Shown here one piece after another: positions 47,089 to 58,442 of a DNA stretch of 58,442 nt; position 1 is the first letter of the stretch, and the number at the start of each line of letters is the position of its first letter. The position numbers and the translations under genes were made by a program. The stretch is from Gelatoporia subvermispora B (lineage: Eukaryota; Basidiomycota; Agaricomycetes; Polyporales; Gelatoporiaceae): the NCBI GenBank assembly GCA_000320605.2, contig KB445830.1, positions 4,913 to 63,354 of the forward strand, written 5' to 3'. The notes below the pieces were generated by a model that was not told the origin of the DNA, did not search any database, and saw only the letters and a list, made by a program, of their open reading frames with translations.

Positions 47089-48911
47089 TGGTTTCCAGAC
47101 CTGCAGAACAACATTATTCCGGTAATACTGTGACCCGGTAATCTTGCATCCCGTGTAATTGCGATCGATGATACCCATATTATTTAACTTAAGGCATGTA
47201 ATTGTAGAGGTTATTGGAGTGACATGCTAATACAGTGTCTTGCAAGAGGAGCCACGTGCATGACCGCAGATGTCGTCGGCGGGCGCTCCCTGTCGTCCTG
47301 ACGACGCGTCCGGATACAGCGGCACGTACTGTAAACCCGACGATCTCAAATCAACCCACTTCAATCAAAGAGTGCTCGCCGCTCAGACGCTCAGAGCTCG
47401 GATTGTGTCCTCAACTCACATTCTGCTCTGTTAAATTGACATCCCTGACATAACGACTGCAGACCCGGTTGCCGAACACTAATAGGCTTGCCCATACCGG
47501 CGCACAGAAGACGCCTGATCTGCCTACACGTTGTACCTTGCGTGCGGCATCTCTCGAGCATAGGCGTTCTAACCTGCGTACTTTACGCTGTGACAAGATC
47601 AATTCGAAGTGGGAACAGGTTACTGGATATGTATAGAGTGGTCCTCCTGACATACACGAACTACCCGCGCTCATTCTGTCCCTCCCCAGAGCTCGTACGT
47701 AATGCGTTCAAGAACGATGCTCTGCTTAGGTGTAAGTGAAGTCCTGGCGAAGTCAGTTTTGCATTCCTCACTCTCAACGGATCCTGCTGAACGATGTTAG
47801 AGCCCCAATTTATAGTGCTCATCACTATGCACCGAGAGCCTCGGACTCGTAATGTCGAGTCACTCTCACGTGTAGCGATCCCTCTTATCCAAAATTTCTC
47901 CGTGATCTGGACAGCAGGAATCGACTGTGCTACCAAGGAGGTCTTTCCGAATCTTCGCAAACGCACAGCCATAAGAGCTGGGTCAATATAAGCAACTCGC
48001 TATGACTTCTACGTCTCGTGAACGTGCTTTATAATCACCCAAATGATGTTTTCTTGCGAATCGATCCGTTCCGAACGGCCTGATCCAGTTTGGGAACAGA
48101 AAGAAGATGCCATGAGCCGTTGTCATCTGCAAAATTCTGACTCGTACGCATCGAAATTAGTACGAGATTGTTGTGATAATTACACTGACTTTGTTTTTTA
48201 TGTTTCCATCCGTATGATGTCAAATTTGTGCCGTGTCGGTGACAATGATGTGATGGTATCAACGACAGATTAAAGGGCAGCGTCGAAACCTCGTACTCTG
48301 GCCCCGTCGTCGCTTACTGGGCTCCTCTCGCCTTGCAATCCTCGTACCTGACCTCTTTTTAACCTTCGCTATGGTCAACAACATCAACTCCGTCCTCGTC
48401 GGAGAGCGGCGGGATACTAAGGCACCAATATTGGTAAGCCTCATCAAAGCGGACTCCGTCCACATGGTCGGATCATAGTTGCAGCACTCGCTGCTTTCCT
48501 TCACCATCTCGGGGTTTCCAAATTCCGTGCATGGATGCTCCAAGAGTAGGACATGTCTCATGACTCTGCAACATGATCAATCAGGCTGATAAAATTACGT
48601 TACATTGGGCGGCTCGCAGATGAGACAGACCGTCTCAGAGCGCCAAAATGCCATCATTGTTGGAAGGTCATGTTCTTTTATGGTCAATGAATTGGGGAGA
48701 ATAGGTGTGCGTCTAACCATCTAGCATCGTGAGAGTGACAACTTGACAGTATTTTGTTCACGCCGTCTAACGCAGACGTCGAGTCATCAAGGTTCCTCCG
48801 ACTCCCGAGAGTCTTCAACTACCGGCCAAATTCTATTCACGTAAGGAACTGCTCCCCCCCCCCCCCCTCCTCTCTCTTTCCATACGTAGGCGACTAGCTT
48901 CAATATCCACT
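47089..48911. other. intergenic; 14-base C run near the right end
   Basis: Nothing coding is recognised. A run of 14 C (48854-48867) lies 45 bases upstream of the F-box start. A block at 47510-47600 (GATCTGCCTACACGTTGTAC with GCGGCATCTCTC) has a weak match near 52240. Confidence 0.35.
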
Positions 48912-50440
48912 ATGGAAGTGCTTAGTGCCAAAGATGTCGCCTTGCGGTCAGTGTCCTGGGACCTATACAACGTTCATGAGGAAGTGCTAACGGGATCGCT
49001 CAGAGCAGCACAGAAAGAGTCCAGAATCTACTTCGACATTTTCCACATCATCTTTCAATTTTCGCCCAAGACTGAGATACTGGCAATGATGACAACATGC
49101 CATGATTTACACGAACAGGGTATCAAGCATCTACTCGCCCTACGGATCCCGCTGCACAAGAACAACGTCGCTTCCTTCATTCGTTTTCTGCTCGTCGATC
49201 CATCTTCCCGTGTACCACACTTCCAGAAACTCCACATCATAGTACCAAGGAGTGACGTGGCGATTACTCAGATGGGTGCCAGGCTCCGCGACGTTCTAGG
49301 CGACAATGTGCATCCTCCGCAGATCAAAGAGATTTCTATCATGAATTCGGAACGTTGGCTTACGTTCAATCCATGGTTCCATCACTTCTGCCTCTCTCTG
49401 CTAAGTCTCGAGAGACTAGAACTACGGCAGGTAGCCGCGCAAGCGTACAGGCTGCTGCAGGCAATCAACGCTAGGCTAGTTACAGCTCGAATAGCGTTTG
49501 ACTCGCGAAACCTTCGGGGGTCTCGCCGAGAAGTCAGCTCACTCCTTGCGAACTCAACGACCTATCTCCAAGAGCTATGTTATCAGGGAGCTCACTTCAA
49601 CTCTCATACAACACAATTCCCGGCACTGCAAACACTTGAAATCCCTATGTGCGATATTGTCGACATCGAGCCACTACTTCTGTCCTTCCCCAACCTCCGT
49701 TCCCTCTATACAACGAACGGCTCGCGGGGATGTCGCTTGAGCCGGCACTCCCACATCCGTGTCGCCAACCAAGCCGTCCAGGCTAGACACGGCCGCTGGA
49801 TGCGTCTAGATCGCTTGTCCGGGAGCGTGGACCAGATATATATACTCGGGATAACGTCCCCGGTGGGACTGTTGGAGCTTGAGTCCCAAATGAGCCCAGA
49901 CATCCTTACCTACATCTCGGCACTCCTCGCGGATACCAACCCGTCCCGTCTACGTCTTATCGTTGAGCCGCAGTGTTTCTCCCTCACCCTCCTCCCAGAG
50001 GTACTGGGCCACAGCACGTCGCTGTCTCATGTCTACTTGATGATCGACATCACACGTTATGGAAGGAGGACGAGCGAACTCATTGTAAGTCGTTAAATCT
50101 AACTTGATGTAACGACACGACCTCACCTAGTTCGCAGGAGACGCTGGTAGAGCAGGTCCGGTTGTTGCCGCCCTTGACCCATCTCGTCATCCGTTGGTCA
50201 GCCCTGGCGTATGTAGAATTGGATATTTTCGGAGACGGATCAGATTTAGGCGACGACCGCGCAGATCTCGGACACGCGATCATGGATGCGCTTCCGTCGC
50301 TGCAATTCCTAGGGATCGAGGCGACTAATCGTGCTGGATATTACTGTACTAGAGGTGGGGATCAGACTCACCTGGGCTCACTCTCCGAAGAGGCTGGCGC
50401 TCAGGTGATTAGAGCAGAGCAGATGATATGGCATCCTTGA
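48912..50440 (+). CDS. F-box/LRR-like protein 4
   Basis: Two exons, 48912-50084 and 50138-50440, joined over a 53-base GTAAGT..TTCGCAG intron, give 491 residues. The F-box is weak but placed as expected: YFDIFHIIFQFSPKTEIL then MMTTCHDLHEQGIKHLL. It is preceded by about 35 extra residues. Leucine-rich units follow (LLSLERLELRQV, FPALQTLEIPM, LLSFPNLRSLYTT, LPSLQFLGIEA). The organisation resembles F-box gene 3, including a last intron of the same size. A substrate-adaptor role is inferred. Confidence 0.78.
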
Positions 50441-51799
50441 TCTTGTTTTGAGGCTTGAATTCGCCGCACTCTGAGGTTAACCATGTCGTTCGTAGAATGT
50501 GATACAGAGGCTCCCCTCCTAATTACATTATAATACCATAGCGTGTGTCAGCTTCCACCTCCCCTTCGTGTATCGCGTGGCTATCACCAATTATGTGCAA
50601 TTTTGAACAGAAATCGGTCAGCCAACACAATCTTCCCACCCTCGCCCTATCCTAATATCGTTACCCTCCCCGTCTTTACCTGGCCACGCACATACGAAGA
50701 AGTAGGCACAACCATCAGGGGTCTGAAAGAGCATGGCACTAACCAGTGGAGATGTTAACTGCCACCAACGACGCACCATTACCCGTCCAGTATCGAATCG
50801 GCGCACACCATCTTGTATATTGCACCGAGACCATAGAGAACGCGAGGCATATTGGGGCGGCAATGACAGCACACTTAACCTACTGCTCTGTAGGACTCAC
50901 GAGCCCGCGTGGTCACTAACAGCAGGAATAGTATGGCTAACTTACCTGTGCCACCGTCGGCATTGCGCGTAGGACGACCACCGTCCAAGATCGCGCCACA
51001 TCCACCAGGCACCATATCCATCGTGTCCGGGCGCAAATGAACACAGGAGACAGGCTTTGGCAGTATGGACGTCTTCCCGAAGGATGCCAACGTGCTTGGC
51101 GCATCCGCAGAAGATGCATCGAATAATCAAAAGGAAGCACAGCATGAGGATGTTGTCGAGGTTGATCTTTCCATCTATCGCGAACATGCATCAACTTCGG
51201 AGCTGAGCTGGAGGTCCCTTGATGACTACCTGTAGGGGTCTGTCTGAACATTTAGTGGGGATCTGAGAAGACTGCTTGCGTGGACACCCCTTTTATCGGA
51301 GAGCTTCTCGGCGAGCGCTGCACACACACTAGAGCAGCAGGTCACATCTGGTACAGCATAGGCCCGTACCTGCGCGTGCGCGTGAGAAGCGGCCATGGTC
51401 AGTCCAACGCCGTGTCTTAGAGTTGAATCTGAGGAAAAGGACAAGGGGAAGTTGCATATATTGACCTGGGTGTATGTACACGAACATACTCTGCAGGTCA
51501 ACAAGGCTGGGGTTGTTTGTCAGCTCACGAAGTTCATGCATAAACGCGACCGTTCTCTCCTAAATTACTACCGATACAACAGATGGGAAAAATCACCCAA
51601 CTCACCAGATCTGTCGTATCTTGTACACAGACGCTTGTCCTCAACCATCTAAACGTGCCCTCCAGAACACATGCGTGTCCGAGAAGTATGCCGAAAGGAA
51701 ACGCAAGGAAACGGGACACCAAAACGAGCCAGACGCACCAGCGCACGCCAAAATTGGCTGCTCCGAGTTGCAGCTCATGGTGTGCGAGAGAAGATGGCC
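50441..51799. other. no gene resolved; possible degraded membrane-protein exons on minus strand
   Basis: Minus-strand frames show hydrophobic runs such as NILMLCFLLIIRCIFCG (about 51140) and WCVWLVLVSRFLAFPFGI (about 51740). They could not be joined into a gene and match no family with confidence. Confidence 0.25.
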
Positions 51800-53050
51800 A
51801 GAGGGACCTCATCCTGGTCTGGTCCCGATTCTAGTCAGTGCGAGCTTGTAGAGGTGGGACACAGCACGATCGATTGTCCTGGACGGCATCTCCATAGCGT
51901 GTTGTTGGAGGTAGACATAGAGGAGGCTGCAAAAATCGCCGAAAAAAAGAGTGACTAGCGTAGGTGGCATGAAGTAGATGGACCAAAGTGATGACGGTGA
52001 AGGACTCCGGGACGGCGCTAGAATGTGCGGGCGCTCCCAAGAGCAAGAAGGCCGCGGGCCCGCGGCGTGCGGACGCAAGTCACGCGGCACCCTGGAGGCT
52101 CCTGGAGGCACGAAAAAAGCTTTGCAACTTGCACGTCTCAGACTCTTAGCCAGGCTTCGTTAACTTTTATTCGGGGTGTATGTCGATACCATGGCTGTTG
52201 CCTTAGGCTTGTCTGTCTCGTCGCGCAAAACACATCTGATCTGCCTATGCTCTATACGTTGCGCACGGCATCTCTCTGAGTTGAGATAGTTGTTCCAGTC
52301 CACCAGTCCGCATACTCTGGACTCTCAACACATCTGTAAAATCGGATCCGATCTCTTCATTCCCAGAAACTTTGTAAGACCTCCGCGGCGATGGGATGGA
52401 GGTGTGGGCACCAGGAGACCACCACACTGGCAAACGGCACGTACACCATTTCATGGAAGATCATCGAGTGACATTTAGTATGCCAAATTCCGTGAAGCAC
52501 AAGAGACAAGATCTACGTTCACATGGGATGAAGTCTACTCTGAAGGTCGATCATTTGCACCAAGCTGCTGAACTACTAATCATTCCTCTCCACTCCTCTC
52601 CACAAACTGAACTTGTGACTGAGCTCGCAGTGTGCTCTCCCCGGGTACATGAAAATTTTCACCGTTATCCTGCGCGCTGGGTTACCGTTCATCTCGAACA
52701 GCCTCTATCAACGTATCATGCGCCACTGCCAGTAAGATGCCAGTCGAACAAGATGATTCCGCCGGGCGCCCACCAATGCTCGACGCGGCTCGTACTCGTT
52801 CCATAGACTTCGATCACGCATTCTCTATATGCTCAGTGGATAGTTGCCATACTCGCGGCTGTGAATTGTGGATGCCTTGAAGGCAGACAGCGAAGATCCA
52901 GAACGGGCGCATGTGATCCGGACCGGACAGCCTCATGGGAGAAATGTATGGAGGCTGAGGGCCGTGCTGCCATGCGTTCAAAAAAGAACGTTCTCTTATC
53001 GTCGAGGGACATCTGATCAAGGTCCGTTTTGCCTTGTGAACCCTGGATGA
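51800..53050. repeat. segment duplicated at 57780-58410
   Basis: Shared blocks in the same orientation are GGTCCCGATTCTAGT, GATTGTCCTGGACG, GGGCGCTCCC..GAAGGCCGCGGGCCCGC, a GGCTTCGTTAAC block, and, after a longer gap, GGAGGCTGAGGGCCGTG with CATGCGTTCAA and TTGTGAACCCTGGATG. The right-hand copy is shorter. Confidence 0.55.
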
Positions 53051-53822
53051 ACATTAATCGATGTATAATAGCATACAGTCTCGGGTATAACGGCCTCGTT
53101 GCATGATGCCCAGCACAATCTATCGAACGCCGCGAAGTCGCCACCACGTGCCCCTTTCGTAGGCATAGATGGTTTATTCTGGCGGTCTCAGCGGGAACTT
53201 GCTGAAGGAAAGATACCGACTTCGACCACAAACATAAGCATGAGCATATACCTGGTCGTGACAGTCAATAACCTTGCACCTTGTAGGATTGGGTGAGCGG
53301 ACGATAGAGGAGGTGCCACTGTGAGGTGGTCAGGCGGGACCTCAAGGCAGAGTACGTATGCGTTGTCATTGGCCCGTCTGTTCGAGCTCGCTCGAACGGA
53401 CCCGATACGGACTCTGTACGACGACTTCTGATACTTTGCATCACGGTTCATCGCCTTTCTGTTGAGCTCTCCCGAGCCGAGCACAGGACTAGGGGTGCAC
53501 TTCCTCGCCTTCTATCTTATACAAACGCATTCATGATGCACGTGGTGGGCATCCCATCGCAATTACTAAGTAAAGCTGATATTCGCACGTTGGCAGGTCT
53601 TGACCGGATGAAAATAGATGGATTTCCATGTCGTCAGCAGATGGAACTGGTCAGATCGTGATTAGATGATAACCGTACTGCGAAGCTGACCGATGTCCGT
53701 CTGAGCACCGCATCACCCTGTTGTAACTTTCACCTCAAAAGACCCGATGTCTGGTCTTGTAAAACATAATCCCTCCGCTATCATTCTCTACCCAAACACC
53801 CGCCTGACCGAGGTCAGCAGGA
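53051..53822. other. intergenic, nothing recognised
   Basis: Upstream of DUF6533-like copy 3. Frames are short and unrelated. Confidence 0.35.
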
Positions 53823-55568
53823 ATGTCGCAAGCCTACGGTCCACTTGCTCCTCCCGAGATTGAGATTGCCTTACGAGCTATGTGAGCGTGGTGCCTCGTA
53901 ATCGGAAAAAAATGATCGCCTGATGTTATGGATAGCTCTATAGATGGTTATACTGTAGTCGCAACTTCCGGTATAGTTTCCTCAGTTGCTGCAATGATAT
54001 GTAATTGTGCCCTTACAGTTGCAGTTATCGTCATATATCACCACCTGACTACCTTGGCACTGGAACACGAGTATATGTGGGGCCGAAAATTCAGCAGTGT
54101 CACACTTTTGTTCTATCTGAATCGCTGGACGATTTTTGTCTGGGCACTCATCAACTTGGCTGAAGAATTCGCAATGTTTACCACAGTCACGGTGAGCAAA
54201 ACACATGCCGAGGCTTCGGACATCCGAAAGATTACTCATTGAGTTACGTATATCAAACAGAGGTGTGTTCTTATCATTATTTCTTAGGTCTACATAGCTT
54301 AATGAGCGAAAATACCTGGTGCAAAGTTGCAGAAACATAAGCTGGTTAGGGGAAGTGGTAAATTTTGTACTATTCGCTGTGTGGGCAGGTAGGTCGTGAA
54401 GGAACAATGTGCTATCACGTACTGATTTTACCATGCGATAGTTTTCGCTGCGATTCGGATCTATTGTCTTACTGGGAAAAACTGGTGGTTATCTGGCATT
54501 TCGTGCCTCCTTAATCTTGCCCCGATCGCGACAGATTCTGTAACGCCTTATTATGTCTCTCAGTATGGCTATCTCACGAGTGTCCACTGCACAGTTTTCG
54601 GCATTCGATACGTATTCTTTTGCCATTGTCATCATTCCATATGTCGGTGCGACATGTGTAGACTCTCGGCACATCTCACTAGCTTTCTCAAATGGGTGAG
54701 TTCGAATTTACCTCTACTAGGGTCCCTCTTTGATGACTCCGCCTAGACGTATGTTTTTTGGTCGATATCGCCCGTCGAACTGTACATTGATGGAGTAAAT
54801 GTAGTGGAAATTTTGACTCGGGCATGCATGATCACCTCTGATGTGATCGTGCTTGCGATAACCATTATGAAGACGTACTCTATCCAGCGAGACGCCACTC
54901 GATATAGGTTGAAAACGCCACTTGCGACTATGTTGTTGAGAAATGGTGCGTTCAACCTTCCACTGAACACATCTAGTAATGGATCGATGCTAAGAAGCCG
55001 GACAGGGATCCTGTATTTCTGGTATGCTTTCTTGACCTTGTTCCAGCGCCGCAAACCTGATGACTTGAAGTGCACTGTTATGCTTGAATCTGGTCAACGT
55101 TCTTGGGATAACGTGCAACGTAAGTGAATGACTGGTGAGTGAGAGAAGACTAGACTAATACTTTGCGTTACCAGTTCTTTGTCTATACTTCAAATTTTAT
55201 TACGCCGTGAGTCAACATCACTCACATTTCCCTTATTTCCCTTAAACCTCTTCAGACTGTCATCGATCATCATATCACACTTCTTGATGAGCTTACGCCA
55301 AGCTTCTAACGACCTTCAAAAAGTCGAAGACGATGCATGGACTTTAGCTACCCGCTCGGGAACTGGGACTGCCTCTGAGCCGCGCAGTCTCAGGTTCGCA
55401 TCCTTCGTTGGCAACATGGGGGAGCTTCTCGGCCACGACTCCGATCACGAGGATGGGGAGATGCGCGCGATGGATCACGGCGCTTTTGATCTGCAAGAGG
55501 CGTCGGCACCAGGCGATGTCGTGGACTTCGATGTTGATGTAGTCGTGCATCCTCTTGACGCAGTATGA
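53823..55568 (+). CDS. DUF6533-like multi-pass membrane protein, copy 3
   Basis: The start is MSQAYGPLAPPEIEIALRA. A GTGAGC..GATAG intron leads to SIDGYTVVATS, then to VIVIYHHLTTLALEHEYMWG and KFSSVTLLFYLNRWTIFVWA. Later blocks are FAAIRIYCLTGKNWWLSG, FAIVIIPYVGATCVDS, ILTRACMITSDVIVLAI, RLKTPLATMLLRNG, SSIIISHFLMSLRQ and SLRFASFVGNMGELLGHD; the stop is at 55568. It is colinear with copies 1 and 2, and closer to copy 2 by eye in the N-terminal third. Exons in the middle were not all fixed. Confidence 0.7.
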
Positions 55569-56120
55569 TGGCGAATGGACGAACGGAGCCGCGAAAAATA
55601 GAGTATGCAATATTCTTTCCCAAATAATTGCCGCACAGCTGATCGTAAATAGCGATGCCCATAGGACTCAGCTTTGGATTTGTACGCAGGTCAATAGAAG
55701 ATTGATAATTTTGTCGAACTCGAGGATTGTATGAGCAGCATGAACAGTAGGGTATCTTGTTGGTCAAGACGGGGTAGCTCAGCACTCCTCCTGACGTTAA
55801 TACCAACTCCTGCATTTGAGAGATCTTCTTTTGGTCTCGACTGCTCCCGCTTCGTCTGGCTAATAGGCGAGGAAACTGTGGTACTGTGAAGTACGCATGC
55901 TATTCCCCTTACCCAATGACGTAGCTTTTCATTCTGCCATTCTAGCTTCTTCGGTCGATTCAGCTCAAACCTATGGCTGTCTGGTGGACACTCATTGATT
56001 CTTGGAAAATCTAAGAACGCTGAGGGCTCGCATCGCGTACATTCGATGTGTCACGAAATACAGAAGATAGTGTAAAAATCGTGTACAGATACAAATCGGT
56101 ATCGCTACGAACAGGTAACA
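55569..56120. other. intergenic, nothing recognised
   Basis: Lies between the convergent ends of DUF6533-like copy 3 (+) and the fucosyltransferase-like pseudogene (-). Confidence 0.35.
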
Positions 56121-57552
56121 TCAAATACCAATCCCCGGGTTCCTTGCGACCTGTCCCCGTGCACGCTGCACCCTCGCCTCTCGCCCTCGCTGCACAATCT
56201 CCCACCCATGATACGTCTGCCACAGCACATCCTCCACAAACGTGACAAACATGCTTCCTCCTATCCTGACTCCCGACCACGCCTGCCCCTTGGCCATCAC
56301 GTCCAAAAACAGTATCAAGAACGGGCCCAGCTGCACCCCATCTTCCCTGCTCTTAAGCTTTGTCAGCGGCGCCGTCGCGCGCTTGCACAGCTACGCATTC
56401 TCCCTGTTTGTGAGGTGCAGTCGCGCCGCGCCAAACAACGTGCCGAGCTGCAGGGGATGCTCCGGCGACTCTGAGAGGGTAGGGACGTGGATATACTCGC
56501 GTTACTTCCGCGCAGTGGCCTTGGTGCGCAGGATGAAGTCCTGTAAACCGAAGTCGTTCCGGTTGAGGTCGCGCAGCGTGCACATCGCGTTGGCCGTGAT
56601 GCCGAGCTGCTCCTCGAGCCACGCGTGCGTGAGGTTTCAGCACACGAGGAGCCGCTGGTTCTCTATGGTGCCCGATAGATCGACGAGCCAGTCCCAAGGT
56701 GCATTCCGGTATTCAAAGTAGCCTTCGCACCCTTCTGGAAACACGGGTGTGTCCAGTTTGTCCTCTTGCTCTTCATCTTGCGTGTCGCTCGTAGTGTCAA
56801 AGGTGACAACGACGTCCTGACAGTGCTTCAAACCAGCCTTGCTTGCATTAGCGGCGAGATTCACGCTAGGCCCGTCGAAAGGCTTGTAGAAGAGCGGACG
56901 GGATCCAAGGCGCACGGGCGGCACCAGCAGAGTGCAGCCGAGCAGACGTGTGAGGACGAGCGCGTTTTCGAGCGCGATACGCTGGCTGTAGAACCCGCTA
57001 TGCAGGAGGTACGACGGGGAGCGCTCTTGCGCGCCCGCAGCTGCACTTGCAGATTTGTTTCCCATATCTAACGTAGACCCGGACTAAGACAGAGGCATGG
57101 CATAACGAGACGGAGATATAGACAGAGACATCACAACGGGACAGGCAGCAACAGGATCAATCACAGAATGAACGGGCCCAGTCTACCCCCCTCGATACAC
57201 AACAGGCTCTTCGGTGTCACCGAGGTGTGGTGCGAGTTGCGACAGCTACGCGTGGCGCGCCAGTGTCGGCATCGCGCGCGGCGGGGGTGGCGTACCTGGT
57301 CGTGAACAGATGATACGCCGCCCTAAAGCACGCGAGGGTCCCGCACACGAGGGTGAAGAGGAAAAGCACGAGCCGTCGCTCATGCGTATGCGGCTCAGCA
57401 CGCACACGAAGGGAGTTTTTACCGAAGACCGTGTGCGGCGGCGGTGACGCGAGGGCGGGGGCGAGGCGCATTCGGTATGCGCCTTTCCAGAGAACAACGG
57501 TGGGCGAGCGCGCGGAGAGGCGCGGATTGACAGTATACATGGCCATAGCCAC
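56121..57552 (-). pseudogene. O-fucosyltransferase-like type II membrane protein, degenerate
   Basis: A first exon (57552 down to about 57300) has a short cytosolic part and a signal-anchor helix (RRLVLFLFTLVCGTLACF), as in Golgi glycosyltransferases. The next frame (57065-56637) reads SYLLHSG, FYSQRIALENALVLTRLL and LLVPPVRLGSRP, like fungal GDP-fucose protein O-fucosyltransferase-type proteins, then PWDWLVDLSG and a stop. In the same frame after the stop come NLTHAWLEEQLGI, CTLRDLNRND, another stop, and LQLGTLFGAARLHL. In another frame lies a C-terminal FLILFLDVMAKG with FVEDVLWQTYHGWEIVQRG. The GDP-sugar-binding middle is missing, and the anchor exon does not splice to the next in phase. 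Two nonsense codons plus a deletion make it inactive. Confidence 0.7.
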
Positions 57553-57779
57553 AGTCTGTGTAAGCTCGCATATGCGCTTTGCGACTTCACGACTTCAGAG
57601 GGCCAGAGAGGCTGGGTATTGCATCAGCTCACGGGTTCCGCAAGAGAGACGTGACTACTAGCTCACCTGAATCAGCACCGGTATCGCATGCGGGTCCGCT
57701 TGAACTGATGCATCCTAGCCGTCGATGGACATGAATGCTAGCCCTACACAAACGCGTCCACCACAACACCGGGGTTTGC

Positions 57780-58110
57780 GGAGGAGTGCACAGGGTACCC
57801 AACTTGGAACTCGGTCCCAGCCTCGTCCTGATTCTGATCGGACTTGTCCTGGACGACCTTGAGATGGCGTGTCGATCACGAAGAGGGTCGCAAATGCACC
57901 TCAGGAGAGTGGCTGGCCGCCAGATATCATAGAGGAGATAGCCAAACTGAGGTGCTGGAGGGCGCTCCCGGGCGCAGAAGGGCCGCGGGCCCGCGGCCCG
58001 TGTGGCACGCGACGCCCTCGAACGACGAAACCCGCGATGCAATTGCGTCTCAGCCACGCTTCGTCTGCAACTATGCTGAATGACTCGTGTATATCTGATA
58101 TCACGGCTGT
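57780..58110. repeat. second copy of the 51.8 kb segment (left part)
   Basis: Blocks GGTCCCAGCCTCGTCC, TTGTCCTGGACGACCT, GAGGGCGCTCCCGGGCGCAG, AAGGGCCGCGGGCCCGCG and CACGCTTCGTCTGCAACT match 51800-52170 in order and orientation. Confidence 0.55.
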
Positions 58111-58237
58111 GCGCCTTATTTCAGGCAATCGCACAAGACGATACATCAAAGCGTCCATTTCGGATGCTCAACGTGGTTCGTGTTTTCCCAAAAGAGCTTC
58201 ACTTACGCATTCTATAGATTCTCGGTTGAGAGCCACT

Positions 58238-58442
58238 ATGCTTGCAAGTGGAGGTTATGTACATCATGAAGCCGAACAGTCAGATCTAGAGCGGGTGGAC
58301 GTGAGTTGGGTTGGACCGCCTTATGAAGGAGAAAGTGCACGGAGGCTGAGGCTGAAGGGTGTAATACCATGCGTTCAAGACATACGGTTTACTTGTGAAC
58401 CAGGGATGCCCACCCAATATCATTCCCGCCCACTCAGACTCT
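58238..58442 (+). CDS. unidentified partial ORF running off the window
   Basis: An open frame from MLASGGYVHHEAEQSDLE continues at least 68 residues (RRLRLKGVIPCVQDIRF, TCEPGMPTQYHSRPL) to the edge without a stop. A diverged relative lies at about 52868-53050 (VWRLRAVLPCVQK). Both sit at the same place in the duplicated segment, which suggests a decayed or small exon. No function is recognised and it may begin upstream of this Met. Confidence 0.3.
   Translation, partial: MLASGGYVHHEAEQSDLERVDVSWVGPPYEGESARRLRLKGVIPCVQDIRFTCEPGMPTQYHSRPLRL

Noticed and set aside
50937..52160. Pheromone-receptor (STE3-like) gene on the minus strand
   Set aside because: Hydrophobic runs exist, but no set of exons gave a recognisable receptor motif.
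1..58442. CRISPR array, prophage or operon structures
   Set aside because: Intron-rich eukaryotic genes throughout; no regularly spaced short repeats or bacterial gene spacing.

Overview
The window reads as genomic DNA of a filamentous basidiomycete, most likely an Agaricomycete. Coding regions are split by short GT-AG introns of about 40-90 bases. Several families are typical of that group: a Ran1-type kinase, F-box/LRR proteins, 7TM DUF6533-like proteins, an ankyrin family with a CxCxxC block, a GH28 pectinase, and a protein with an MLKL/HeLo-like N-terminus. No prokaryotic gene organisation is seen. All family names come from reading motifs, not from a search.

Layout. 1-626 is a retroelement end. 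It holds a hammerhead ribozyme (338-412), two related hairpin modules (423-468 and 563-617) and a short C-rich telomeric repeat (473-489). The orientation fits a telomere-attached Penelope-like element whose distal side lies to the left. 1308-3602 (-) is a membrane-anchored aspartic protease. 6.4-10.5 kb (-) is a Ran1-like kinase with a repeat-rich 3' flank; a second copy of the same kinase with its flanks lies inverted at 27.6-29.9 kb (+).

Between the kinases, 10.3-21.4 kb is a decaying tandem array. It has three recognisable ankyrin-family copies plus a 3' remnant, two orphan copies of the protease cytosolic tail, and repeated spacers. Only the last ankyrin copy (19438-21380) has a clean gene model. 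24129-26709 is the multi-exon gene with the MLKL/HeLo-like N-terminus.

30.2-39.2 kb holds three F-box/LRR genes and a 15-exon GH28 polygalacturonase; a fourth F-box gene is at 48.9 kb. A 532-base AT-rich MITE with an 8-base target duplication lies at 39.6-40.2 kb. Three dispersed copies of a DUF6533-like membrane protein gene are at 40.9, 45.4 and 53.8 kb. The right end has an O-fucosyltransferase-like pseudogene (-) and a duplicated segment shared by 51.8-53.0 and 57.8-58.4 kb.

Overall this is a subtelomere-like, duplication-rich accessory region. Its lineage-specific families (F-box, DUF6533, ankyrin, kinase) expand by local duplication and decay. No operon-like functional unit is evident. 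The most distinctive signal is the ribozyme and telomeric-repeat structure at the left edge.
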